DNA of 32,406 nucleotides from Mycobacterium attenuatum. Its GTDB lineage: Bacteria > Actinomycetota > Actinomycetes > Mycobacteriales > Mycobacteriaceae. The notes beneath the pieces were generated by a model that searched no databases, was not told the DNA's origin, and saw only the letters and a program-made list of their open reading frames with translations. How positions within the stretch are numbered: position 1 is the stretch's first letter; each line of letters begins with the position of its first letter. Both the position numbers and the translations under genes were made by a program. The DNA lies in NCBI RefSeq assembly GCF_900566085.1, contig NZ_UPHT01000176.1, positions 1 through 32,406 on the forward strand, in the 5' to 3' direction. This document shows, one piece after another, positions 13,959-21,455 of the stretch.

Positions 13959-14036
13959 ATCGGTGCCGCAAGGTAGCCACGGGACGCCGTGCGGTTCGAT
14001 GATGCCGACCGCCGCTTGGGGGCGTCTCCCATGTCC

Positions 14037-14056
14037 GACCGACGGTGCCGTCGGTC
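14037..14056 (+). terminator. Hairpin downstream of the UPF0016 gene
   Basis: GACCGACG and CGTCGGTC form a perfect 8-bp stem with a GTGC loop, followed by TCTTCCC. It lies between the UPF0016 gene and espR and probably ends the former; it could also lie in the long espR leader. Confidence 0.5.
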
Positions 14057-14192
14057 TCTTCCCGCCCCACAATGGCCGTCGACAGCAAAGGAGCCGCCGG
14101 GCGCTGCGCCGTTGGCCGTTGGTTGCCCGATGTTGAATGCATTTGCCCGGCGACATGCGTCAACACCTATCCCCGACGGCCCGGGCGATGAC

Positions 14193-14210
14193 TCACCGAA
14201 TGCTCACAGG
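14193..14210 (+). promoter_or_regulatory. PhoP-box-like direct repeat upstream of espR
   Basis: TCACCGA-N4-TCACAGG resembles the PhoP direct repeat (TCACAGC-N4-TCACAGC): both TCAC cores and the 4-base spacer match. It is 219 bases before the espR ATG. I recall PhoPR and MprAB being reported to act directly on espR in M. tuberculosis. The 13959-14428 gap holds no gene I can support; it also contains the inverted repeat GTGAA-N5-TTCAC (14233-14247). Confidence 0.45.
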
Positions 14211-14428
14211 CGATGTATTCTGCGGATACCCTGTGAAATCCGTTCACCCTGTGGACTCCTCACCAAATCAGTTGGACGCTCGTCACGAGCATCCTGATCG
14301 CGCCTCCAGCACGCCGGCAGTCAATCCGCTCAGGTTTGCACTTGGTTGTGGACATAACTGTCGCTACCATGATCAGCAAATAAAGATAGGCAATTGTTCG
14401 ATCTTGCAGCCCGGTGGAGGTCATATCG

Positions 14429-14827
14429 ATGAGCACGACGTTCGCTGCCCGCCTGAACCGTCTGTTCGACACGGTGTATCCACCCGGACGCGGGCCGCAC
14501 ACCTCGGCGGAGGTGATCGCCGCGCTCAAGGCGGAGGGCATAACGATGTCGGCTCCCTACCTGTCCCAGCTACGCTCGGGCAACCGAACCAACCCCTCGT
14601 CGGCGACCATGGCCGCCCTTGCCAACTTCTTTCGCATCAAGGCGGCCTACTTCACCGACGACGACTACTACGCGAAAATCGACAAGGAATTGCGGTGGCT
14701 GGCCGCGATGCGGGACGACGGCGTGCGCCGCATTGCGGAGCGCTCCCATGGGCTGTCGGCGCAGGCGCAGCAGGAGATCGTGGACCGCATCGACGAACTG
14801 CGCCGCGCGGAGCGGCTCGACGCGTAA
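14429..14827 (+). CDS. espR: ESX-1 regulator / nucleoid-associated protein EspR
   Basis: 132 residues, the length of M. tuberculosis EspR and nearly identical over the first 85. The N-terminal helix-turn-helix (about 15-60, with ITMSAPYLSQLRSGNRTNPS as recognition region) and the C-terminal dimerisation helices (about 85-130) are present. EspR binds many sites, loops DNA, and activates the espACD locus needed for ESX-1 secretion; it also regulates its own gene. GGAGGT 7 bases before the ATG fixes the start against an in-frame GTG at 14414. The long upstream gap (470 bases) suggests an extended regulatory region. Confidence 0.96.
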   Translation: MSTTFAARLNRLFDTVYPPGRGPHTSAEVIAALKAEGITMSAPYLSQLRSGNRTNPSSATMAALANFFRIKAAYFTDDDYYAKIDKELRWLAAMRDDGVRRIAERSHGLSAQAQQEIVDRIDELRRAERLDA

Positions 14828-14947
14828 CACGCGCGGCAGCGAGCACCCGGCGACCTGACGGGCTGCCCACGCCCGGGGCGGATTAGGGTTGGCCCAACGA
14901 TCGCGCACGCACCGCGATAGTCCACGAGAAACCGGAGGCAGCCGGGA

Positions 14948-15604
14948 ATGGGCCTGTTCCGCAAGCGAAAGAGCCGGGCGATTCGTCGCGCTGAAGCCCG
15001 CGCGATCAAGGCCCGCGCCAAGCTCGAGGCCAAGCTGTCCGCCAAGAATGCGGCGCGTCGCATGAAGTTCGAGCGGAAGGCGGCGGACAAGGCCCTCAAG
15101 GCGCAGCTCAAAGCCCAGCGGGACAGCGATCGTGCGGCGCTGAAGGTCGCCGAGACGCAACTGAAGGCCGCGCGCGAAGGTAAGTTGCTGTCGCCCACGC
15201 GAATCCGCCGGGCACTGACGGTGTCTCGCCTGTTGGCCCCGATATTGATGCCGGTCATATACCGTGCGGCCATTGCCGTGCGCGGGCTGATCGATCAGCG
15301 GCGTGCCGATCAACTCGGGGTCCCACTGGCTCAGGTCGGGCAGTTCTCGGGCCACGGCGCGCGGCTGTCGGCCCGGATCGCCGGATCGGAGCAGTCGCTG
15401 CGGTTGGTCCAGGAGAAAAAGCCCAAGGACGCGGAGACCAAACAGTTCGTCGCGGCCATCAGCGAACGCCTGGGCGAGCTGTCGGCGGCTATCACAGCCG
15501 CGGAGAACATGCCGGCGCAGCGGCGCCGGGCCGCTCACGTCGCGATCTCCTCGCAGCTCGACGGCATCGAGGCCGACTTGATGGCCCGGCTGGGGCTCAA
15601 CTGA
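14948..15604 (+). CDS. Lys/Arg/Ala-rich helical protein (Rv3850 homologue)
   Basis: 218 residues, the recalled length of Rv3850. The first 85 residues are a very basic, Ala-rich helix with coiled-coil character (repeated RAEARAIKARAKLEAKL-like segments), followed by a hydrophobic stretch (about 92-112, SRLLAPILMPVIYRAAIAV) and a second helical region. It is likely a membrane-associated or DNA/RNA-contacting helical protein; function is unknown (DUF6474-like). GGAGG lies 9 bases before the ATG. It precedes the Rv3851 homologue by 12 bases and the two probably share a transcript. Confidence 0.88.
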   Translation: MGLFRKRKSRAIRRAEARAIKARAKLEAKLSAKNAARRMKFERKAADKALKAQLKAQRDSDRAALKVAETQLKAAREGKLLSPTRIRRALTVSRLLAPILMPVIYRAAIAVRGLIDQRRADQLGVPLAQVGQFSGHGARLSARIAGSEQSLRLVQEKKPKDAETKQFVAAISERLGELSAAITAAENMPAQRRRAAHVAISSQLDGIEADLMARLGLN

Positions 15605-15616
15605 CATGCGCCGGCG

Positions 15617-15949
15617 ATGATGCGGCACGCGCGCGGCGTCGCATGGCCCGCACTGCTGCTGGTCGGCCTGATCGCCGTTGCCCCGACGCTACATGTAGCC
15701 GCCGGAGACCTTGCCCGCGCCTCCGCAGCCCCCACACCCGTCAGCCTGACCGGCAGCAAGGCTCCGGTTGCCGCCGGGCCGGCGCCCTCCGGCGCGGTTG
15801 CGACTGGGCGGCTACACCTGCGGTACGGCGACCCGGTGACGGTGGCCGAGTCCAACTCCGACTCCGACGTGCCCGCCTGGCCCTTCGCCGTCGGCACGAT
15901 AGCCGTAGTCGGCGCCGGGGCGCTGTGGGCGGTGCGACGCCGGCCGTAG
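15617..15949 (+). CDS. Small exported membrane protein (Rv3851 homologue)
   Basis: 110 residues. A signal-anchor helix near the N-terminus (about 10-30, WPALLLVGLIAVAPTLHVAA) may be cleaved; an Ala/Pro/Ser-rich extracytoplasmic middle follows, and a C-terminal helix (about 87-106) ends in Arg-Arg-Arg-Pro. This layout, signal peptide plus a C-terminal helix with a basic end, fits a cell-surface-anchored protein. Function unknown. It starts 12 bases after the preceding stop; a second in-frame ATG at 15620 is possible. Confidence 0.8.
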   Translation: MMRHARGVAWPALLLVGLIAVAPTLHVAAGDLARASAAPTPVSLTGSKAPVAAGPAPSGAVATGRLHLRYGDPVTVAESNSDSDVPAWPFAVGTIAVVGAGALWAVRRRP

Positions 15950-16072
15950 CCGGCCTGCCCGCCCAGGTAGGCCGGATAGCGGCGCACCGGGTCCTGGCAT
16001 GATGGGATCCGAGTGCTTCGCGACTCAGTGAGCGACCCCAAGCAAACAGAGAAGTTGCAAAGGAGCGGCCGC

Positions 16073-16501
16073 ATGGCAGACCCGCAGGATCGACCCGACG
16101 GCGAACCCGCCGGCACACCGGGACCACCGGCCAAGAAGACGCCCGCCAAGAAGGCCGCGAAAGCCCCCGCCAAGAAAGCCGCGGCCAAGAAGACGCCCGC
16201 TAAGAAAGCGCCCGTCAAGAAGGTCCCCGCCAAAAAGACGCCCGCTGACAACCCGGAACCCGCGGCCGCCGCGATGGCCCCGGCGCCACCCCGGGTCCAA
16301 CAGCGGGCAAAAACCAATGGGGAGCTTGCCGCTGCGGCTAAAGATGCCGCAGCACAAGCGAAGTCGACTGTCGACCGGGCCAATGACCCACTTTCCCGGG
16401 ACTTGGAAGAGTCGACGAACAGCTTCACCGTCCCGCTGTTGGTCGCGGTCGCGCTGAGCCTGCTGGCGATGGTGCTGGTGCGACAGCTGCGCCGCCACTA
16501 G
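16073..16501 (+). CDS. hns: H-NS-like Lys-rich protein with C-terminal membrane anchor (Rv3852 homologue)
   Basis: 142 residues from the ATG at 16073, which has AAAGGAG 7 bases upstream; the open frame extends 20 codons further but without support. After an acidic/Pro start, residues about 19-57 are a run of Pro-Ala-Lys-Lys units (PAKK, TPAKKA, APVKKV) like histone H1 tails and able to bind DNA. An Ala-rich helix (TNGELAAAAKDAAAQAK) follows, then a single C-terminal transmembrane helix (about 117-136) with a basic end. The M. tuberculosis homologue is named hns although its role as a true nucleoid protein has been questioned; a membrane-tethered DNA-binding protein is the structural reading. 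Confidence 0.88.
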   Translation: MADPQDRPDGEPAGTPGPPAKKTPAKKAAKAPAKKAAAKKTPAKKAPVKKVPAKKTPADNPEPAAAAMAPAPPRVQQRAKTNGELAAAAKDAAAQAKSTVDRANDPLSRDLEESTNSFTVPLLVAVALSLLAMVLVRQLRRH

Positions 16502-16505
16502 GCCG

Positions 16506-16988
16506 ATGCGCAACGTGTCGTTTCGGCCCACGGCCGATCTGGTCGACGACATCGGGCCCGAGGTACGTAGCTGCGACCTCCAATTCCGGCAGTTCGGCGC
16601 GCGCACGGAGTTCGTAGGACCGATCAGCACCGTGCGCTGCTTTCAGGACAACGCCCTGCTGAAATCCGTGCTCTCCCAGCCGGGGGCCGGCGGCGTGCTG
16701 GTGATCGACGGCGCCGGCTCGTTACACGCCGCACTTGTCGGCGATGTCATCGCCGAATTGGCACGGTCCAACGGCTGGGCGGGCCTCGTGGTTCACGGCG
16801 CGGTGCGCGATTCGGTCGCGCTGCGCGGCATCGACATCGGCATCAAGGCGTTGGGCACCAATCCCCGCAAGAGCGCCAAGACGGGAGCCGGAGAGCGTGA
16901 CGTCGACGTGACCCTCGGTGGTGTGACCTTCGTGCCGGGCGACATCGTCTACAGCGACGACGACGGCATCGTCGTCGTCGCCGGCTGA
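16506..16988 (+). CDS. rraA: RraA-family protein
   Basis: 160 residues covering one RraA-like domain, formerly annotated menG. Family motifs are present: VRSCDLQFRQFG, TVRCFQDN, GGVLVIDGAGS, the VVHGAVRDS loop with the conserved Arg-Asp pair, and DDDGIVVV at the C-terminus. In enterobacteria RraA trimers inhibit RNase E; other members are class II 4-hydroxy-4-methyl-2-oxoglutarate/oxaloacetate aldolases that share the Arg-Asp metal site, so either activity is possible. It is not a menaquinone methyltransferase. It starts 4 bases after the hns stop, suggesting an operon, and ends 3 bases from the convergent ethA. Confidence 0.9.
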   Translation: MRNVSFRPTADLVDDIGPEVRSCDLQFRQFGARTEFVGPISTVRCFQDNALLKSVLSQPGAGGVLVIDGAGSLHAALVGDVIAELARSNGWAGLVVHGAVRDSVALRGIDIGIKALGTNPRKSAKTGAGERDVDVTLGGVTFVPGDIVYSDDDGIVVVAG

Positions 16989-16991
16989 AGC

Positions 16992-18461
16992 CTAAACACG
17001 CGCCGGCGCACGCTTTTTGGAGAAGCGCAGGCCTTCGTCGTCGATCCTGCCCCGCCTGATCAGATGGATGTCTCGTAGATAGTTCTGATTGAGCCGCCAG
17101 GGCTTTCGCGAACCCTGCTTCGGCAGCTCGTCGATCGAGCGCAACACGTAGCCGGGAGTGAACTCCATGAACGGCCGTTCCTCGACATCGGGACCCGGAC
17201 GTTCGACCACCACGGTGTCAAATCCATGGGCGTCCATGTAGTTCAGCAGACGGCAGACGAACTCCGACACCAGGTCGGCCTTCAGTGTCCACGAGGCATT
17301 GGTGTAGCCGACCGTATAGGCCATATTGGGGATCCCCGACAGCATCATGCCCTTGTAGGCCATGGTGTTGGTGAGGTCCACCGGTTCTCCGTCGACGGAG
17401 GCGACGGACCCGCCGAACAGCTGTAGATTCAAACCCGTTGCGGTGACAATGATGTCGGCCGGCAGTTCGCGCCCGGAATTCAGCCGGATTCCTGACGGCG
17501 TAAACGTGTCGATGGTGTCGGTGACCACCTCTACCTTCCCGTGGCGAATGGCGCGGAACAGGTCGCCATTGGGCACCAGACACAACCGTTGGTCCCACGG
17601 ATTGTAGTGCGGGCCAAAGTGCTTGCGCACGTCGTAACCTTCGGGGAGCTGGCGCGCGGCCAGGCCCATGAACATCTTCCGCATGCGTCGCGGCCACTTC
17701 TGGCAGGCGCCGTACACCGCCGCCTGACGCAAAACGTTCTTCCATCGAACCGCGAAGTAGGCAAGCTTTTCCGGCAGCAAGCGGTTGAGTCTGTCGGCGA
17801 TGCTGTCACTTTCCGGTTGGGAGACGATGTAGGTCGGCGACCGCTGCAGCATCGTGACGTGTTTGGCACCCGAATCCGCCAGCGCGGGAACGAGGGTGAC
17901 GGCCGTGGCACCACTTCCGATCACCACGATGCTCTTGCCTTCGTAGTCCAGGTCCTCCGGCCAGTGCTGCGGGTGGATGATGGCGCCGGTGAAGTCCGCT
18001 GCCCCGGGGAATTTCGGCGAATAGCCCTGTTCGTAGTTGTAATAGCCGCTGCACAGAAACAGGAATGAGCAGGTGAGCTGGCTGCGGGCGCCGTTGCTAT
18101 CGATGTTGACCGTCCAGCGGTTTTCGGCCGTCGACCAGTCGGCGCTCACGACCCGCTGGTCGAGCCGGATGTGCTTGTCGATCCCGTACATGGCCGCGGT
18201 GCCCTTGACGTACTCGAGAATCGGCTTGCCGTCGGCAATGGCTTGGCGCTCGGTCCACGGACGGAACCGGAAGCCAAGGGTGTGCATGTCGGAGTCGGAG
18301 CGAATCCCGGGGTAACGGAACAGATCCCAGGTGCCGCCCATGGCGGACCGCTTCTCCAAAATGGCGTAGCTCTTGGTGGGGCAGCGGTCCTGCAGATGCC
18401 AGGCCGCGCTCACGCCGGAAATTCCCGCGCCCACGATGACGACGTCAAGGTGCTCAGTCAT
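16992..18461 (-). CDS. ethA: FAD-containing Baeyer-Villiger monooxygenase (ethionamide activator)
   Basis: 489 residues, the length of M. tuberculosis EthA and about 85% alike from memory. The FAD site is G11-A-G-I-S-G16 and the NADPH site is GSGATAVTL (about 182-190). The Baeyer-Villiger fingerprint F-x-G-x3-H-x3-W-P is F157...H163...W167-P168. It inserts oxygen next to ketones using NADPH and O2; in M. tuberculosis it S-oxidises and thereby activates ethionamide. The natural substrate is not settled. It is divergent from ethR with a 76-base shared operator, so EthR repression is expected. Confidence 0.97.
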   Translation of the reverse strand: MTEHLDVVIVGAGISGVSAAWHLQDRCPTKSYAILEKRSAMGGTWDLFRYPGIRSDSDMHTLGFRFRPWTERQAIADGKPILEYVKGTAAMYGIDKHIRLDQRVVSADWSTAENRWTVNIDSNGARSQLTCSFLFLCSGYYNYEQGYSPKFPGAADFTGAIIHPQHWPEDLDYEGKSIVVIGSGATAVTLVPALADSGAKHVTMLQRSPTYIVSQPESDSIADRLNRLLPEKLAYFAVRWKNVLRQAAVYGACQKWPRRMRKMFMGLAARQLPEGYDVRKHFGPHYNPWDQRLCLVPNGDLFRAIRHGKVEVVTDTIDTFTPSGIRLNSGRELPADIIVTATGLNLQLFGGSVASVDGEPVDLTNTMAYKGMMLSGIPNMAYTVGYTNASWTLKADLVSEFVCRLLNYMDAHGFDTVVVERPGPDVEERPFMEFTPGYVLRSIDELPKQGSRKPWRLNQNYLRDIHLIRRGRIDDEGLRFSKKRAPARV

Positions 18462-18537
18462 GAATCCACGCTATCAACGCAATGTTGAACGCGTCAACGT
18501 AGTGTCGATATTCTCGACACACGGTAAACTGCGGGTC
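18462..18537. promoter_or_regulatory. ethA-ethR intergenic operator
   Basis: The 76-base gap holds a perfect inverted repeat, GTGTCGA-TATTC-TCGACAC (18502-18520), and TCAACG direct repeats (18475-18480, 18494-18499). In M. tuberculosis several EthR dimers bind a roughly 55-base operator here and repress both genes. The same gap length and repeated TCAACG/GTCGA elements support conserved regulation. Confidence 0.8.
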
Positions 18538-19176
18538 GTGACCACCCCTCCAGCCGGTCAGACGTCGCTACAGCGCGGCCGGCGCAGCGCCCGGCCATCC
18601 GGAGACGATCGCGAATTGGCGATCCTGGCTACCGCTGAAAAGCTGCTGGAAGATCGTCCGCTGGCCGACATCTCGGTCGACGACCTGGCCAAGGGAGCGG
18701 GGATCTCCCGGCCCACGTTCTATTTCTATTTCCCGTCCAAGGAAGCGGTGCTGCTGACGCTGTTGGATCGCGTGGTCAACGAGGCCGACACCGCCCTGGA
18801 AGGCCTGATCACGGCACCCGACGCCGACCGCGACACCATGTGGCGAACGGGGATCAACGTCTTCTTCGAGACCTTCGGTTCGCACAAGGCGGTCACGCGG
18901 GCAGGTCAGGCGGCCAGGGCAAGCAGCGCCGAGGTTCGGCAGCTGTGGTCGACATTCATGCAGAAGTGGATCGCCTACACCGCCGAGGTGATCGAGAGCG
19001 AACGTGATCGGGGTGCCGCGCCGGTCACCGTGGCGGCGCTGGAGCTGGCTACGGCACTCAATCTGATGAACGAACGGACGTTGTTTGCGTCCTTCGCCGC
19101 CGAGCAGCCCTGCGTCCCCGAAGCACACGTGCTGGACACGCTGGTGCATATCTGGGTCAGCAGCATCTACGGCTAA
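18538..19176 (+). CDS. ethR: TetR-family repressor EthR
   Basis: 212 residues from the GTG at 18538 (VTTPPAGQ); the open frame extends 55 codons upstream across the operator and into ethA, so the later start is preferred, also matching the recalled homologue. The N-terminal TetR DNA-binding domain (about 22-70) contains ILATAEKLLEDRPLADISV and the recognition helix region GISRPTFYFYFPSKEAV. The C-terminal helical domain forms the ligand pocket that in M. tuberculosis EthR holds hydrophobic compounds and long-chain esters. It represses ethA and itself. The stop overlaps the convergent MEDS-STAS-ANTAR gene by 4 bases. Confidence 0.96.
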   Translation: MTTPPAGQTSLQRGRRSARPSGDDRELAILATAEKLLEDRPLADISVDDLAKGAGISRPTFYFYFPSKEAVLLTLLDRVVNEADTALEGLITAPDADRDTMWRTGINVFFETFGSHKAVTRAGQAARASSAEVRQLWSTFMQKWIAYTAEVIESERDRGAAPVTVAALELATALNLMNERTLFASFAAEQPCVPEAHVLDTLVHIWVSSIYG

Positions 19177-20369
19177 GGTTGGCGTCCACCGCTGTCGCCC
19201 CTGGCTCCGTCGACCGGTGTCTGGTCGCCGCGTAACCGGTCCCGCACGGTGGTGATCGCCTCGTGGATGCCGCGACGGCTTTGCTGGGAGGCCGGACCGG
19301 TCAGCTGGCTCAGCAACTGCGCGGCGACATCGCGCAGTTTGGTATTGGTGTCCTGCGACAGGGTCACCAGCGCGTCGAAGGCTTCCTGCGCGCTCCAGCC
19401 GAAGCCGTACATGAGAACACCCTTGACTTGCTCGATCGCCGGCTTAGCGGGCGTGTGCTGTTCGACCTGAGCGAGGCCGGCACTACCGCGCCCGAGTTTC
19501 GACACGCGGTCGCCGGGATCATCGGTGGGCACCTCCAGCCGCACATTGGTGAAGTCGAGCACGCTGAAAAGCCGTGCGGGGACAGGTTGGTCGGTGCGCA
19601 GCACCACAATGCGGTTGTCGGAGCGTGCGCAGCGGTCCAGGATGTCCAGCTGGCGGTGGCTGATGAACGACAGCTCACGCGCGTCAATGACCAACGTGTC
19701 GTCGCCGGTCAACGGCCAGGTGCGGTGCAGCGCGGCGGCGAAGGTGGGCTCGCTTGCGGCGTCGATCTCACCGGTCAACGCAAAGCTGGATCCCGGTGCG
19801 GCATAGAGCCGGAATCCGGGCGCGTGCTGACCCACGTACGGGTGCAGGCACATCAACTCGCCGGCACCCTCTCGCAGGCGGCTGGTGTCGTAGGCGCACA
19901 GCGCAGACACCGGAAGGACGGCCATCTGCTGGTCGATCAGGAATTCGAAGCAGGCAAAGGCGTCTCGCTGTGCGGGCGTGCGCGCCACCGCGGTGCAATC
20001 CACAATGGCCCGCAGGCCCGAGTAACCGTCGGCGAGCGCCTTCCCGACGGCCTCCACGCGCTGGGCCACTGCGCGCTCGGGATCCACGACGTCACTGCCG
20101 GGACGAAAGGTGTAGAACTCGGTGACCGGCGTCACGCCGATCCCGCCGGAATCGAGCAGGTCGGCGATGGTGGGCATGGCAGCAAGTTCGGCCCGCAATT
20201 GGTCGCGACTACCAGCGCCGACGTAGTCGACCCATTGGTTCAGTCGGCGTCCGTCCAGAAGGTACTCGGCCGCGCGTGTCAAAAACTGGGCTCGGGCGCG
20301 ATAGCCCCACCCCAGATGGCCGAAGGGCACCAGGCCCGCGGCTGATGCGACGACACCATGCGGCCGCAT
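19173..20369 (-). CDS. MEDS-STAS-ANTAR multidomain signalling protein
   Basis: 398 residues from the ATG at 20369, whose A is also the last base of the upstream gene's restored TGA stop (TGATG), implying coupled translation. Three domains are visible. Residues about 10-175 resemble MEDS (DcmR-type) sensory domains. Residues about 185-278 are a STAS domain of the anti-sigma-antagonist type with LVIDARELSFISHRQLDIL; S237 lies where these proteins are phosphorylated. Residues about 308-356 are an ANTAR RNA-binding domain (AIEQVKGVLM...SAQEAFDALVTLSQ...KLRDVAAQLL), which in other proteins binds tandem hairpins and prevents termination. The protein could link a partner-switch phosphorylation event to antitermination. 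It is absent, as I recall, next to ethR in M. tuberculosis. No target RNA is identified here. Confidence 0.82.
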   Translation of the reverse strand: MRPHGVVASAAGLVPFGHLGWGYRARAQFLTRAAEYLLDGRRLNQWVDYVGAGSRDQLRAELAAMPTIADLLDSGGIGVTPVTEFYTFRPGSDVVDPERAVAQRVEAVGKALADGYSGLRAIVDCTAVARTPAQRDAFACFEFLIDQQMAVLPVSALCAYDTSRLREGAGELMCLHPYVGQHAPGFRLYAAPGSSFALTGEIDAASEPTFAAALHRTWPLTGDDTLVIDARELSFISHRQLDILDRCARSDNRIVVLRTDQPVPARLFSVLDFTNVRLEVPTDDPGDRVSKLGRGSAGLAQVEQHTPAKPAIEQVKGVLMYGFGWSAQEAFDALVTLSQDTNTKLRDVAAQLLSQLTGPASQQSRRGIHEAITTVRDRLRGDQTPVDGARGDSGGRQP

Positions 20370-21327
20370 CACGCGATCCCCCGTTTCGCGGAGCCCGTCC
20401 GGACGCAGGCCTGGATGGTGGTGCCACCGGCGCCGGAGTGGGTACGGACCAGATCGGCCAAGGCGTTGACCAGAAACAGTCCGCGGCCGGCGGCCATGCC
20501 GCCGACCGGGGGGCGCCGCCCGGCCAGGGGATCGTTGATCCGCCATGATCACGGGCCTCGCAGACCAGATACCCGTTGTGCTGCCATAAGGCCAGCCGGC
20601 AGGCGCCGCCGGCGTGTTCGAGGCTGTTGGTGGCCAATTCGGTGGCGATCAGCTCCAGATTCGCGATCGCCTCGGCAGGCAAACCCAGTCCCTTCCCATA
20701 CCAGGAAACGACCGAGCGGGCCGGCCGGAGGTCGTTGGCGGACCGAATCGTGCAGCTGACCGCTATCGAGTTTCCGGGCAATGGCCGGTTGTAGCGCGTC
20801 AGCGCATCAGCGGGGGCGTACTCCGCACTGCGGTGCCCCGAACCGTCCTTCCACAGCAGCGGATGGGTCATACGGGCGTCGGCCAGAACATCAGCGCCCA
20901 GGCCGCGAGCATCGTAGGGGCACAGCACCGTCGCGTCGCGTCCCGCGAAGGCCGCGTTGACCAACGCTTCGTGCTGCACACACGCGGGATATTCGTCGTC
21001 GGTGCGGCCCGGCCACACCGGCTCACCGACGATTCGTACCGGCCGGCCCTCGTGTCGGGCGGCGAAAGCGCTCTCGACCCCAAGAATCCGGCCCGGGTTG
21101 CGGCCGACGTCGGTCAGATCGGTCAACGTCACGTGCCGGCACGCATCCCCCAACGCGGACCGCAGCAGCGAAAGTTTGCTCTCAGGGACCGCGACCAGCA
21201 CCGGTTCGGCGCTGGCCAGCCCGTCGAGAACAAACGGCACCACCACGTCGAGAAATTCCGGCTCGGACCCGTAGAACAGCGCGAAATGCGCGAAATCCAA
21301 CCGCGCTACGTGGGAACTTGCGGTCAT
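20369..21327 (-). pseudogene. MEDS-HATPase anti-sigma-factor-type kinase, frameshifted
   Basis: The frame from the ATG at 21327 gives a MEDS domain (about 12-175) then a serine-kinase-type HATPase_c domain with N-box ELATNSLEHA (about residue 229). At about 20541-20544, just after EARDHG (the G1 box), the frame changes: in the current frame the rest is unrelated Pro/Trp/Arg-rich sequence to 20209, but in the next frame it continues perfectly as RINDPLAG...GRGLFLVNALADLV (G2 box) and stops at TGA 20369-20371. One missing base (for example GGCCGG read as GGCGG) explains it; restored length is 319 residues. Intact members phosphorylate STAS partners or bind sigma factors. A sequencing error cannot be excluded. 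The restored stop abuts the MEDS-STAS-ANTAR start. Confidence 0.82.
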
Positions 21328-21441
21328 GCGGCCATCACCTGTCCGCTAGAGGGCCTCCCCGTCCCCGATTGCCGATGCTACCTTGCGCTGCCGCGCCGAC
21401 CGCCACCCAACTGTGCCAACTGTGGCTGTCACACCCGAATG

Positions 21442-21455
21442 CGAACATATGTTCG
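21442..21455. promoter_or_regulatory. LexA (SOS) box-like palindrome over the dinB start codon
   Basis: CGAAC-ATAT-GTTCG is a perfect palindrome matching the core of the mycobacterial LexA box (TCGAAC-N4-GTTCGA), lacking only the outermost T and A. The ATG of dinB (21449-21451) lies inside it. Binding of LexA would block transcription start near here and the box may also serve the divergent MEDS gene. Confidence 0.68.

Noticed and set aside
14570..15628. 352-residue open frame on - across espR and the Rv3850 homologue
   Set aside because: Antisense shadow; the + strand carries both known genes with Shine-Dalgarno sequences.
16113..16260. Lys-rich PAKK tract considered as an independent repeat element
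   Set aside because: It is the in-frame coding repeat of the hns-like gene, not a mobile or structural repeat.
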